From Limnoglobus roseus (GTDB taxonomy: Bacteria; Planctomycetota; Planctomycetia; Gemmatales; Gemmataceae): DNA of 64,000 nt. The notes under the pieces were generated by a model that saw only the letters and a program-made list of their open reading frames with translations, had not been told where the DNA came from and did not search any database. Location: NCBI RefSeq assembly GCF_008254045.1, contig NZ_CP042425.1, positions 5,270,001 through 5,334,000 of the forward strand. The letters are read 5' to 3'. This document shows, one piece after another, positions 50,278 to 59,563 of this stretch. The position numbers and the translations under genes were made by a program. The stretch's first letter is position 1. Each line of letters starts with the position of its first letter.

Positions 50278-51252
50278 ATGTCGTTTGTTAACGGCGAAGC
50301 GAAGACAGTTCTCGAACTGGACTTGGTGTCTTATAGCGACGTTGCCCGGATCCTCGAAGACCATCTCGATGTCTATGCCGTCAAGGCGTTCCAGGACCAG
50401 ATTCAATCGTTTGTGGACGAAGGGCTCCAACTGCTCGGACTGCGCCGAGATGACGTGGTGTTCGGCACGGCGGGCGACAACGCCTTGCTGTTTTTTAACG
50501 ACGCGGCCACCGCGCATCGGTTCTCGGAGGCGGTCCATCGCGTGAGTGCCAACCACAACAGCAAGAGGGCGGCCGAATCGGCTAAGCGGTGGTTCCGAAT
50601 CGGCGCGGCAACTGGCCCGGTACTCGTGCTCCCGGCGGAACGGCGCGTCGTCGGCACGACCGTGACCCGGGCGGTGCGGTTGGAAGCGGCCGCCCTACGG
50701 GGTGAGTTGGTCATCGACGCCGCAACCTTCGACGCTCTCCCGGACGAGTTAAAGACGGCCTACGGGGCGGAGGAAGTAATCAGCGGGAAGCGTGACGAAC
50801 GGTACTCGGCAAGGCGGTGCGTGTTTATCCAGGGCATCGCCGACCTCGACAGTGTGGCTGGGGAGCGGCCTCCCGCCGTGGCGAGTCCGCCGGTCCGGGT
50901 CACGGTTCATCTCGCGGAGTTCGAAGTGTCGGGTACCGCTTGCTGCTTCATCAACGTGACCAATGTGAGTCGCGACGCAGACGTTGAACTGACGCACGTC
51001 TGGATTGAAGCAACGGCACAAATTTTTGCCCACAACCCGGACCGTCTGCTCCCGAAGCGACTCCGACCACGGGAGAGTTGGGAGACGTGGCTACCCGTGA
51101 ACAGATTAGTCGGTTCCGGATTGGACGATACCACCGTCTACCATGCGGCTCGGGTCCGCGTGTCAACAGGCGAGGTCGTGGCGTCGGTTCGCAACACCAC
51201 AGTTCCGCTAGAGGGTACCGTCCCGGGTGGGCCGATCGAATCCCCGCCGTGA
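50278..51252 (+). CDS. class III nucleotide cyclase-like protein with C-terminal beta domain
   Basis: 324 residues. The N-terminal 190 residues match the cyclase homology pattern: TVLELDLVSYSDVARIL (first metal Asp15), DVVFGTAGDNALLFFNDAAT (second metal Asp67), RWFRIGAATGPVLVLP and VVGTTVTRAVRLEAAALRGE. Residues 205-320 look like an Ig-like domain (VRVTVHLAEFEVSGTACCFI, LTHVWIEATAQIFAHNPDRL). No transmembrane segment. It could make a cyclic nucleotide signal, as in CHD-type or Pycsar-like systems, but no effector gene is adjacent. The substrate-selecting residues cannot be settled by eye. Confidence 0.7.
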   Translation: MSFVNGEAKTVLELDLVSYSDVARILEDHLDVYAVKAFQDQIQSFVDEGLQLLGLRRDDVVFGTAGDNALLFFNDAATAHRFSEAVHRVSANHNSKRAAESAKRWFRIGAATGPVLVLPAERRVVGTTVTRAVRLEAAALRGELVIDAATFDALPDELKTAYGAEEVISGKRDERYSARRCVFIQGIADLDSVAGERPPAVASPPVRVTVHLAEFEVSGTACCFINVTNVSRDADVELTHVWIEATAQIFAHNPDRLLPKRLRPRESWETWLPVNRLVGSGLDDTTVYHAARVRVSTGEVVASVRNTTVPLEGTVPGGPIESPP

Positions 51253-51338
51253 CCCGCACTCCTTGCTCGCGTCTCACCGTTTCCCGTCCCCCAGCACCAC
51301 GTCCCACCTTCACATCATGTCACAATGCCGCCCTCACT

Positions 51339-51518
51339 CTATCCGAGGGCCGACCCGATGATGGGCCGGGGCCGCCGCCATACGAGCCCTTCGGCCCGGA
51401 GCCAGAGCCGAACCGTCTCCCGCCCGACCATCACCCGGTGATCTTCCTTGAGTACCACGGCGACCGCCTCGCAACTCCATCGGCTGCGGGCGAGCCGGAA
51501 GTCGGCGGGCGAGAGCGC
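51339..51518 (-). pseudogene. fragment of an IS630-family transposase
   Basis: FRLARSRWSCEAVAVVLKED, HRVMVGRETVRLWLRAEGLV and WRRPRPIIGSALG correspond to the winged-helix part of IS630 transposases (RW---A----L, VS--TVRRWL---GLVWRRPRP). It differs from the element at 31197. The catalytic domain is missing. Confidence 0.7.
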
Positions 51519-51686
51519 CAGCACCCAGCACACCGCGAATGACGCCCAAACGTGGATGCCGGACCGCTTTCTGCCCCGAACCAACCCGGACGGCGTTCGC
51601 GGCACGCCCTCACGCCCCGGTCACTCTTGACGCCCGATCGGCGACCGGTCATTCACGACGACGGTTTCGCTCGCGTTGGCCGAACG

Positions 51687-51938
51687 TTACGGACGGGCGA
51701 TGGCGAACGGGCTGTCGGCGTCACCCAAACTCGCCGCGAGGAACCGCGGACGCCCCGCCGGGACCCGCGACTCCTCGACCTCCAGGACGTTAGCGAGCCG
51801 CTCGTCGAGGCGGGCGGACTCCGCCACCGCGTTCCGCAGCGTTCGCTCGGCGGCGGCGTTCATGCTGAAGACCCACGTCCCACCGCCGAATGCGGCGGCG
51901 AGGACGCCCCACCGGACGGCACGGGTTCGGAACCACAT
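51687..51938 (-). CDS. small membrane-anchored hypothetical protein
   Basis: 83 residues from ATG 51938 with GGGAGGGCG upstream: MWFRTRAVRWGVLAAAFGGG, a signal-anchor helix, then helical ERTLRNAVAESARLDERLAN and ASLGDADSPFAIARP. Probably anchored to the cytoplasmic membrane. No family recognised. Confidence 0.55.
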   Translation of the reverse strand: MWFRTRAVRWGVLAAAFGGGTWVFSMNAAAERTLRNAVAESARLDERLANVLEVEESRVPAGRPRFLAASLGDADSPFAIARP

Positions 51939-52117
51939 GGCTCGCCCTCCCGAAGCGGAAGAATCAGACCCACGTTCTGAAACGGAATTGGCCGGCGAGA
52001 GAAGACCGGTGTGAGCGAGGGTTCGCCGGTGACTCCCTGACAGCTTCGGCACGCCGTCTACGACCCCGGACCAGCCGGCGGCGCAATCCGTCGCCCTCCG
52101 CCGTGGGCGGGCGGCGA

Positions 52118-52291
52118 TCAATCGTAGCCCTGCCGCTTCGCCTTAGCCAATTCCCGGGCTTGCTCGGCCTCCTGTTCCGCCCGGGCTTCGCGCTGGGCGG
52201 CAAGGGCCGGCGTGATCTCGTCGGGGTCAGGCAAGCGGCGTGCGGTGCAGCCGGTGGCGAGAGCCAAGAGCAATACGATCCTGCACCGCAT
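52118..52291 (-). CDS. small lipoprotein
   Basis: 57 residues from ATG 52291: MRCRIVLLLALATGCTARRL with lipobox LATGC, then an acidic and Ala/Glu-rich helix (PALAAQREARAEQEAEQARE) ending KRQGYD. Likely lipid-anchored coiled peptide. R1-C begins 17 bases upstream of the start, on the other strand. Confidence 0.65.
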   Translation of the reverse strand: MRCRIVLLLALATGCTARRLPDPDEITPALAAQREARAEQEAEQARELAKAKRQGYD

Positions 52292-52308
52292 AACCCGCCT
52301 CGGGAAGG

Positions 52309-52398
52309 TGAGGGTTGGCCACGGGCGCAGGCCGGCCCCCAAGTCGCGGCCCGCTCGGCCCGGCATACGGTGCAGCCGGGACGGGCAGCGGGGGTTAG
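52309..52398 (+). repeat. dispersed repeat R1, copy C (cut by an IS)
   Basis: GTGAGGGTTGGCCACGGGCG, CAGGCCGGCCCCCAAGTCGC and GGCCCGCTCGGCC as in copies A and B, then GCAGCGGGGGTTAG, where the IS5-family element starts. The remaining third of R1 is missing beyond the element. Confidence 0.75.
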
Positions 52399-53284
52399 GC
52401 TGTGTCTGAAAAGCGGTTGGTGGGGCGTAGAATGCGTGGCCCTCCCACCGGACGACCGCCATGCAGACGCCGCGCTACGCCCTGACCGATGCCCAGTGGG
52501 CCGCCCTCGGCCCGCTCCTGCCGCCGGCCAAGCCCGGCGGGCGGCCGCCGTCCGACCCGCGGCGACTGATCGACGCCATGCTCTGGGTGCTGCACACCGG
52601 GGCCCCGTGGCGGGACTTGCCCGACCGGCACGGGCCGTGGCAGACGGCGTACCACCGATTCAACGCGTACCGCCAGGACGGCATCTGGGACCGGGTGGTC
52701 GAGCACCTGCAGCGGCACGCCGACCTGGACCACGGGCAATGGAACGTCGACGGAACGGTGGTGCGGGCCGCCCGGCCGGCCGCCGGGGCGAAAAAAAAAG
52801 GCGGTGGCCGGCGAGCCGGCCGATCACGCCCTGGGCCGCAGCCGAGGCGGGTGGGGGACCAAGGTGCACTTGGTGTGCGACCGGGCCGGTAACCCGCTGG
52901 CCGCGGTGCTGACCGGCGGCCAGGAGCCAGAGGTCGTGCACCTGGCCGCCGCCCTGGCGGCCGTCCCGAAGGGCCTCGGGCCGCCGAAGGCCCTGGCCGG
53001 GGACAAGGGGTACTCGGCCAACCGGGTGCGGGCGACGTTGCTCGCCGCTGGCATCGAGGACGTGATCGCCCGCCGCAAGGACGAGTTGGCCCGATTGCCC
53101 GCACCGCCGGCGTTCGACACGGGCAAGTACAAGCGGCGGAACGTCATCGAGCGGCTGAACGGGTGGTTGAAGGAGCGGCGGCGGGTGGCCACCCGGTACG
53201 AGAAGTTGGCCGTCAACTTCCGGGCCATGATCCAACTCGCCTTCGCCCTGTGGTACCTGACACCGTAGCTTTTCAGCACCCTGC
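52399..53284 (+). mobile_element. IS5-family insertion sequence, TAG target duplication
   Basis: 886 bases. Left end GCTGTGTCTGAAAAGC, right end (complement) GCAGGGTGCTGAAAAGC: imperfect inverted repeats. TAG flanks both ends (52396-52398 and 53285-53287). It contains the two-frame transposase at 52461-53268. Confidence 0.8.
52461..53268 (+). CDS. IS5-family transposase in two overlapping frames
   Basis: OrfA (52461-52892) begins MQTPRYALTDAQWAALGPLL and has RRLIDAMLWVLHTGAPWRDL and WNVDGTVVRAARPAAGAKKK. At a run of nine A near 52790 the frame changes to orfB (52804-53268): WGTKVHLVCDRAGNPLAAVL, KALAGDKGYSANRVRATLLA and RRNVIERLNGWLKERRRVAT. DDE residues D (DGTVVRA), D (GDKGY) and E (NVIERLN). 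Ribosomal slippage at A-runs is usual for this IS group, so the element may be active. Confidence 0.88.
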
Positions 53285-53340
53285 TAGTATTACTCCGTTA
53301 GGTTATTTACTTCGTCTCGATCCCGCCGTACTCTGGCGGG

Positions 53341-54052
53341 ATGGACGCACGGAAGCTTGCAAAGCTGCGGCGGGAGCTGACCGCCTTCCTGGACGAGGTC
53401 GCGGGCACGCTGGGCAACGCCCGCCGCCGGCGATGGTGCGATGCCTACCTGCGGGGCATCCTCCTCGACGGCCACCGCAAGAGTGTCGAGCCGATGGCCG
53501 CCCGGTTGAAGACGATCGAGCAGGGCGACGCGGACTACGAGCAAGCCCTTCAGCAGTTCCTCAATCAGAGCCCGTGGGACACCGGCGAGGTCCGCGGCGG
53601 CCTGCAGGCGTGGGTCGCCCGCCGGTTCGGCACGGCCGGCGTGGTCATCATCGACGACACCGGGTTCCCCAAGCAGGGCACGCACTCCGTCGGCGTGGCC
53701 CGTCAGTACACCGGCACCCTCGGCAAGGTGGCGAGTTGCCAGGTGGCCGTGACCTTGCAGTTCGCGACGGCCAAAGAGGTCGTGGGGCTGGACGCCCAAC
53801 TGTACCTGCCGCAAGCGTGGGCGGACGACGCCGATCGCATGGCCCGGGCCGGCGTCCCCGTCGCGGTCGGCTACCGGCCGAAGTGGCAGATGGCGTTAGC
53901 TATGCTCCGGCAGGCGGCGGGCCATGGATTTTGTGGCGTCGTGCTGGCCGACAGCCTGTTCGGGACCGTGACCGAATTCCGCGAGCAACTGGCGGCCGAC
54001 GGCCGGACGTACTTCGTCGGCATCGACTCGACGTTGAAGCACCGGGCCGTGA
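53341..54052 (+). pseudogene. N-terminal fragment of an IS701-family transposase
   Basis: MDARKLAKLRRELTAFLDEV, RRRRWCDAYLRGILLDGHRK, GVVIIDDTGFPKQGTHSVGV (catalytic D), VARQYTGTLGKVASCQVAVT and VTEFREQLAADGRTYFVGID are typical of IS701 transposases. The similarity stops near KHRAV (about 54045), some 170 residues short; after that, another gene's frame begins. So the 3' part of the element is lost. Confidence 0.85.
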
Positions 54053-54782
54053 CATACGACTCCGCGAGATCATTCGCTTGTGTTGGGCCGAGGGTCAACC
54101 CGAACATGCCCCAGCGTCTGTCGTGGTCAGTTGTCGTCCGGACCGGTGGGAACTCGCAAGGAAGGACTTAGTATCAAGATGGCTCGGCGTTTTCCGACCG
54201 GACGCCATCGAGGGCTTTGGGTACGTCGAAGTAGACGACTTCAATCCGAGCGAGTTAGTGGAGGCGGCCGAGTTGCTGGGAGGTACTCATGCAGGTCGGC
54301 TTCAGTGGAACGCCGACGAAATCGGGAGTCAGTTTGACGATTCATCGGATCCCGTTAGTAGGGAGGTCCGGAGGTTGTTGTCGCACCCTGTCGTTTGGGC
54401 GGGCTACGCTACCATGGCTGAAACCGAACGGGGTGGTGTTCTGAACGCCGACGACACGTATTTGAACCGCTTGGCTAAAACACTCTGCGACCGCTTCCTG
54501 CTCCGTTGCCGTACACGGCGATCTTGGCGAGACCAGAGCTTGTTGTTACCCGCCCTCAGTGCAATCAGTCGGGCGACCGTGGGAGCCGCCTCTGTACCGT
54601 CGTACACGATAAACGATTGGGATACGGCGAGCGATGAGTGGTTGGATAAGACTGAGGTCAAGGCACTGTACAACGAGTGCCTCAGCTACGGAATGGTGGA
54701 ACGCAACGACCGTTCGACTTGGCGGTGGAGCCATCAGATTGTAGCCAGGTACCTCGCCACCAGGACGGAGGGGAGCGAATGA
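54053..54782 (+). pseudogene. C-terminal remnant of a STAND/NACHT-type NTPase
   Basis: In a frame different from the IS701 fragment: RLREIIRLCWAEGQPEHAPA, SVVVSCRPDRWELARKDLVS (a sensor-1-like beta strand with Arg), then helical winged-helix-like NADDTYLNRLAKTLCDRFLL and WRWSHQIVARYLATRTEGSE, the usual 'H-x-x-x-x-x-YLA' end of such NTPases. The Walker A and B half is missing, replaced by the IS701 fragment. Its stop overlaps the next start (ATGA), which marks a former two-gene operon. Confidence 0.6.
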
Positions 54783-57700
54783 GCGGCGACCCCCGATTTG
54801 CCGAGGTCGAACTCCGCCTGCGCGGACCGGCGTCGGTCGACGACGTGCGGGCAGTGCTCCCGATACTGGACGAATTGGCCGCGGGGGAGGGAACGACTGA
54901 GGCAGTTGCGGACGGGTTCCGCAGCGCCGTTATCGTCTTGCGGGAGTTGACTGAGTCGGAACCAAACCTGGCCGCGAAGATCTTGGTCAACGACCTCCTC
55001 TCGCGCTGTCTCGTTCCCGACCACTCAGGCGAGGACGACTACGGATGGTTTCTGGGCTACGGATTCGGCGAGTGGGTCGACGACCTGCCCGAGGCTGAGC
55101 GGCACGAGGTTCGGTCGGCCGCCCTGAGGCAGGCAATCACGGCACTGGACGGGCCGCCCGTCCGAAACGCACTTCGACTCATCGCGGCAATCGGCTACTG
55201 GGACCAGGCCGTCCTGGGAGCCCTGGACCGGCTTGCTCACGACCGGGACGACGTCGTGGGCGATCAGGCTTTGAGTACACGGGTTTCGCTCCGCCAGCCC
55301 CTCGATCCTTCGGAACGAAGCCAGTGCTTGTCGAAGTTACACGCTCGCATTCCGGCCGGCCCGAACCGGTACCAGTGCACTGCGGGCCGGATCATTGGGA
55401 CGCATGAGACAGCCCAGTTGGTATGGGAGTGCTGGCTCGCTAAGCCCGAGCGATCCGATCCCGAATCGGAGTTGCTGAACATGTTCGCGCGGTCGCTGCT
55501 TTCCGAGATCGCCGAACGCGCGGGCGACCAATCCCTCACTACTCGCGTCTGGGGTTGGCTGGTCGATCTGTCCGGCCGACCGGTCGACGGCCTCGAACCT
55601 GTCTTCTCGATGAACAGTTCGCTCGTCAATCGTTTGGACGTCCCGGACGCCGTCCCGCAGTTGATCCGGCTGGCGACTGCGGCCCGTCGCCGCGATCTTT
55701 ATCTCCTCCGCGCGCTCGAGTGCCGGCGGCCGGCTCACATGCCGGGATGGGACCTGGTTGCCACTTCCGACATCGACGTTGTTCGTAAGGAAGCCCTTCA
55801 GCCAACGCGGATGACCGGCTTGGTGGCGACCAGCGACCTTCACGACAAGGAAGCTGCCTGGGACGTGCTCTTGTGCCACGGCGCGGCAGCGGCGTTGCCG
55901 TCTTTCCGAGACGCCATAGCGGAAGAGAGTGGGTATGTCGCCCACCGGTTCCTTCAACTGGCCGCTTGCCTGGGTATGGCGCCGCTGCCCAGCCCCGTGG
56001 ACCAGTTACTCGCGGGCTCTGCCGGAGCAAGTTGGGGCAAGAACGAACGGTTGGTCGCGCAGATCGGAGCCATCGAGGCCGCACACGGGGCCGGCACGCC
56101 GGAGGCGTTCGCCGCCCTGCTAGGGTACCGCCCGGTTGGAGACGGTGTCCTTCTTAGCGCCATTGAGGCCCTTGCGGAAACAGCACTTCGTCTTCTCCGT
56201 GAGGACGACCGGGGCCCGGTCGTGAAATTGTTCACCGTCGCCCAAGACTCGCCGCACGAGGACAGCCGGGCAACCGCAGCCGGGGCGTTGGCCGGCCTAC
56301 TCGAACATGGCGCCCTCACATTAGCGGAACGTGGCCAGGCGGCGGCTCTCCTCACCCGGTCGACGACCGACGTACACGCCCGTCGGCAACTTCTGTACGC
56401 TTTCGCCGCCCTTGGTCCTGAAGGCGTCGAGGACGGTGCCGTCCGGTACGCATCCGGCGTAGTAACAACCCCGGCCGTCGGCGATGTCGGCGGAGTTCGA
56501 GCTGCCGCCGTTTGGCTGGTAGGCTTGCAACCTCGTAGCCGACACGACCTCGCGTTCCTGACGACACACCTGGGGCTTGCGGAGCAGGACGGAAAGTACG
56601 TGCTGGCCGGGCCGCGGCCCGGCGGCCGCGTCGCACCGCACGTAGTGGCTCAGTACTACGCGGCCGACCCGGAGCGGTTCGGCACGGCCGTTGCGTCCCT
56701 CGTCGGGGACGGCGACGAGGGGACCATCGCCCTCGTGCTGCCGGCCGTCCGCGAGGCGGCAAACCGCACCCCGGCGGTCGTTTCGGACGCTCTTCTCGCT
56801 CGCCTCCGAGCGGCAGACCAGGGCTACTCGTTCGAACCCGAAGTCCTCCGAGCCCTTGCGGCGGTGACGCCGGACCGGCTCTTGGCGGAGGGGTGCGAGA
56901 ACGTCACCGCTTGGTTGCCCCAGGCGAGAGCCGAGCTCGCCGAGACGTTGGGCGAGCTAGTCCTTCCGTCGGGAAACTCGTTAGACGCTCGGTTCACCGT
57001 GTTGGCCCGCCTGGCAGTGGACGGCGTGTACGCGGTCCGGCGGGAGGCGTACCGCCAGGCCGCCACCTGCGAACCCGACCGGCTTCTCGCGATGGTCACC
57101 AGTTGGGCGGCGTGGCGTGACGACGACATTTGTCGGGCCGGGCCGCGTCGGTACGCGGCCGAATGCGCGGGGTGGCTGACGCCGGAGGCCGTGTCGGGCC
57201 GTATCGCCGGACTTGCGTGGGACCCGGAGCCGGCGGTGCGGGACGCCTTCGAGCGGTCCGTGCGGGAGCGGGAGGAACGACGGGCGGCCGAGGCGTTCGA
57301 GCGGGAAGTGCTCGGGGTATCGAAGGCGGGGAGTGTCATTCGCCACTGGCGGCACGGCCTCGCGCTCGGCCGGGTCGGGGACGACAGGACCGTTCGCCGC
57401 CTCGCCGGGCGACGGCGGCAAGAACTGCCCCCGGCCGTGCGGTACTGGCTGAAGCGGGTTCAGAAGGCCGTCGCGGATCGCTGGGCCGGGGTGACCCGGA
57501 AGTGGCCCGAGCCGTGGTACGCCCGCCCGGGCCGGCTGGAGCGATTCAGCGGTGAGATCCGCGGAACGGATGGGCGTGACGTATACGTCGAAGGCACACT
57601 GTGGCTGCTGGCCTCGGAAACTCCGAACGCCTTGAGTTCCTGGGGCGGGTGGGGGACGTGTGAACGGTCTTTGGATTTGGGGAGCGAACTTCGAATTCCA

Positions 57701-57808
57701 GGCCGACGACCGGCCAAGGTTCTCGTCCTCTCAACGCACTTCCCCTCGGAGGAGATCGTTTTCTCGGGTAGCAGTGCGTACCCGAGTGAGGCCGGAGGAG
57801 CCAACTAA
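54779..57808 (+). CDS. large HEAT-like helical-repeat protein paired with a STAND NTPase
   Basis: 1009 residues; ATG 54779 overlaps the NTPase stop. Nearly all helical: AVLPILDELAAGEGTTEAVA, PVRNALRLIAAIGYWDQAVL, AVPQLIRLATAARRRDLYLL, AARRRDLYLLRALECRR, EDSRATAAGALAGLLEHGAL, LDARFTVLARLAVDGVYAVR, the spacing of HEAT/ARM-like units. The last 130 residues (WPEPWYARPGRLERFSGEIR) form a separate domain. No enzymatic motif. The tight coupling to an NTPase suggests a partner in a defence-type system; the pairing and role are inferred. Confidence 0.7.
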   Translation: MSGDPRFAEVELRLRGPASVDDVRAVLPILDELAAGEGTTEAVADGFRSAVIVLRELTESEPNLAAKILVNDLLSRCLVPDHSGEDDYGWFLGYGFGEWVDDLPEAERHEVRSAALRQAITALDGPPVRNALRLIAAIGYWDQAVLGALDRLAHDRDDVVGDQALSTRVSLRQPLDPSERSQCLSKLHARIPAGPNRYQCTAGRIIGTHETAQLVWECWLAKPERSDPESELLNMFARSLLSEIAERAGDQSLTTRVWGWLVDLSGRPVDGLEPVFSMNSSLVNRLDVPDAVPQLIRLATAARRRDLYLLRALECRRPAHMPGWDLVATSDIDVVRKEALQPTRMTGLVATSDLHDKEAAWDVLLCHGAAAALPSFRDAIAEESGYVAHRFLQLAACLGMAPLPSPVDQLLAGSAGASWGKNERLVAQIGAIEAAHGAGTPEAFAALLGYRPVGDGVLLSAIEALAETALRLLREDDRGPVVKLFTVAQDSPHEDSRATAAGALAGLLEHGALTLAERGQAAALLTRSTTDVHARRQLLYAFAALGPEGVEDGAVRYASGVVTTPAVGDVGGVRAAAVWLVGLQPRSRHDLAFLTTHLGLAEQDGKYVLAGPRPGGRVAPHVVAQYYAADPERFGTAVASLVGDGDEGTIALVLPAVREAANRTPAVVSDALLARLRAADQGYSFEPEVLRALAAVTPDRLLAEGCENVTAWLPQARAELAETLGELVLPSGNSLDARFTVLARLAVDGVYAVRREAYRQAATCEPDRLLAMVTSWAAWRDDDICRAGPRRYAAECAGWLTPEAVSGRIAGLAWDPEPAVRDAFERSVREREERRAAEAFEREVLGVSKAGSVIRHWRHGLALGRVGDDRTVRRLAGRRRQELPPAVRYWLKRVQKAVADRWAGVTRKWPEPWYARPGRLERFSGEIRGTDGRDVYVEGTLWLLASETPNALSSWGGWGTCERSLDLGSELRIPGRRPAKVLVLSTHFPSEEIVFSGSSAYPSEAGGAN

Positions 57809-57944
57809 GATGCTTCGCGTGTTCACCTATGTGGTCAATCCCGTGGCGTCCCAACAGTGGAAAGTATACTGAGGCCAAGCGGTCTGCCTGTACGATGCAC
57901 CCGACGGCTTTGCTTGACTATTACCGCGAACCGCTGAGGCAGCA

Positions 57945-59563
57945 ATGCCCTTCGACCCGGCGACTCTGACGCCTATTTCTCACAACTGGCTTTAAACGCA
58001 GGCACTTTACGAGGGTACGGCACGCGCCGAGTTCGCCAGCCCGCCCGGCGTCATCGAAGGACCAGCCGTCGTCCGGGTCGATCGTGCGGGCCGATGCCGT
58101 GTCCGATTGAAGATTGAGAAGATCGACGCTCCCGACGGGAACAACTTCGTATTGGGGTCAGAAGTGCTCGCCTCGGGACGTATCTCATCAACGGCATGTC
58201 CAACCCGTGCCTGTCATTAACGGTAAAGACCGAAGCCGGCGCGTTCACCGCGGGTGACAGGATCGTCCACGACGGGTTTCCGTTCGTTACACCAAAGGAG
58301 GTGGAACTCCGACCGGTCCAGTCGCGGTTCGAGATGTCGGGAGCGGCTCCGGCAAAGTTCTGGGTGCTGCCGCTGGTGAACTTCCTGCCCAACCCCTGGG
58401 AGGGTGAACAAGTCCCAGAGTTGGCGACTCACCCGCTCCGTCTCAACACTTGGCCGCCGCTGCCTGAAGGGTTGCCGGAAAATGATCTGGTGGCCGCGTC
58501 TTGGCTTCTCCGTCGTCGTGCCGGGCTTTACTACTTCTTCGTGAACGGCGAACCGGGCTTCATCGAGCGGATGCCGAACCTCACGGCCAGGGCCAAAATG
58601 GTCCGTCGCAAGAAATCACGGCGGATCACCGGCGTGATGGTCGGCCCTGCCCACGTCCAGGATGTCGAGTTCTCGGAGTACGCCAGCCTGTTCCCCCAAG
58701 ACATCTTGGGCATGCTTTCGCTGGCGACCGGGGTGCCCGTTGGTGCACCATGGCTCGAGTTCCGCGACGAGAAGGGTTCATTAGTCCGACGAGTCCACTG
58801 TTTCGGGGCGGGGCGATACGAAAGGACGCACACGGCGATTCCTAGACACATGGCAACCAACGCACTGGGTTATCTGGTAGGGAAAGTGCTGGCAGCCGCG
58901 GACCGCGGCCAGAAATTCCTTCGTGTTGCCGTCAACCACGCTCTGGCGGCGTCGAATCAGCATCATTCTCTCGAGAGCCAGTTCATCAGCCTGTGCCGGG
59001 GCTTCGAGACGCTCTGCCGCCAGCACGGATTCATCAAACAGGACTTGTCGCCACGGTTGTGGCCGGCGCAGCAGACCGAAGTGAAGGCCATCCTTCAGGA
59101 GGCAGCGGCGAAGATCCGTAAGATCCAGAAGGCCGAAACGGACCTCGGCCGTAAGCCGGTACTGGAAGCCATCGGATCTCGCGTTCAGAACGCGGCCCAG
59201 ATCGAGAAGTCGTTCGGGTTGGCCGTCGCCGACTTGGCTCTAAAGTTCGGCTTTCACGACGCTCAGGTGCTCGACGCCTTCTTGGCGGCCAAGCCCCATC
59301 CGACGGGCAAGACGTGGCCGGGTGTTCTTACGCACTACAGGGCGGCGGCGACCCATGACGCGTACTTCGATTGGGCAAGTCGCGAAGATCTGCACACGAT
59401 CCTTCGGGTGAGAGACCACCTCCACGATCTCCTCATCCGGGTGTTGTTCAAGACGGTCGGATACGACGGCCCGTACCAGTCACCGATCCCGCCGTTGATG
59501 CAGCGAGAATCCGTGGAATGGGTGAAGCCTTCAACGTCCCCAGGTCTGCTCGGTTTCGCCTGA
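57945..59563 (+). pseudogene. ApeA/HEPN-like gene with an in-frame stop and a frameshift
   Basis: ATG 57945 gives MPFDPATLTPISHNWL then TAA at 57993. The same frame goes on as ALYEGTARAEFASPPGVIEG and LGSEVLASG to about 58172, where one lost base shifts coding to the frame open from 58196: MSNPCLSLTVKTEAGAFTAG, ARAKMVRRKKSRRITGVMVG, GVPVGAPWLEFRDEKGSLVR, LESQFISLCRGFETLCRQHG and the HEPN-like end ILRVRDHLHDLLIRVLFKTV-GYDGPY. The final block resembles Apea-like HEPN domains of ApeA-type defence proteins. The last 455 codons are intact and could be translated from 58196. Confidence 0.6.

Noticed and set aside
51431..51652. Additional frame upstream of the IS630 fragment
   Set aside because: It is a shadow of the transposase fragment with no transposase residues of its own.
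58196..58220. ATG 58196 as the true start of the ApeA-like gene
   Set aside because: There is no ribosome-binding site, and clear coding character extends about 80 codons upstream in the frames broken by TAA and a one-base shift.
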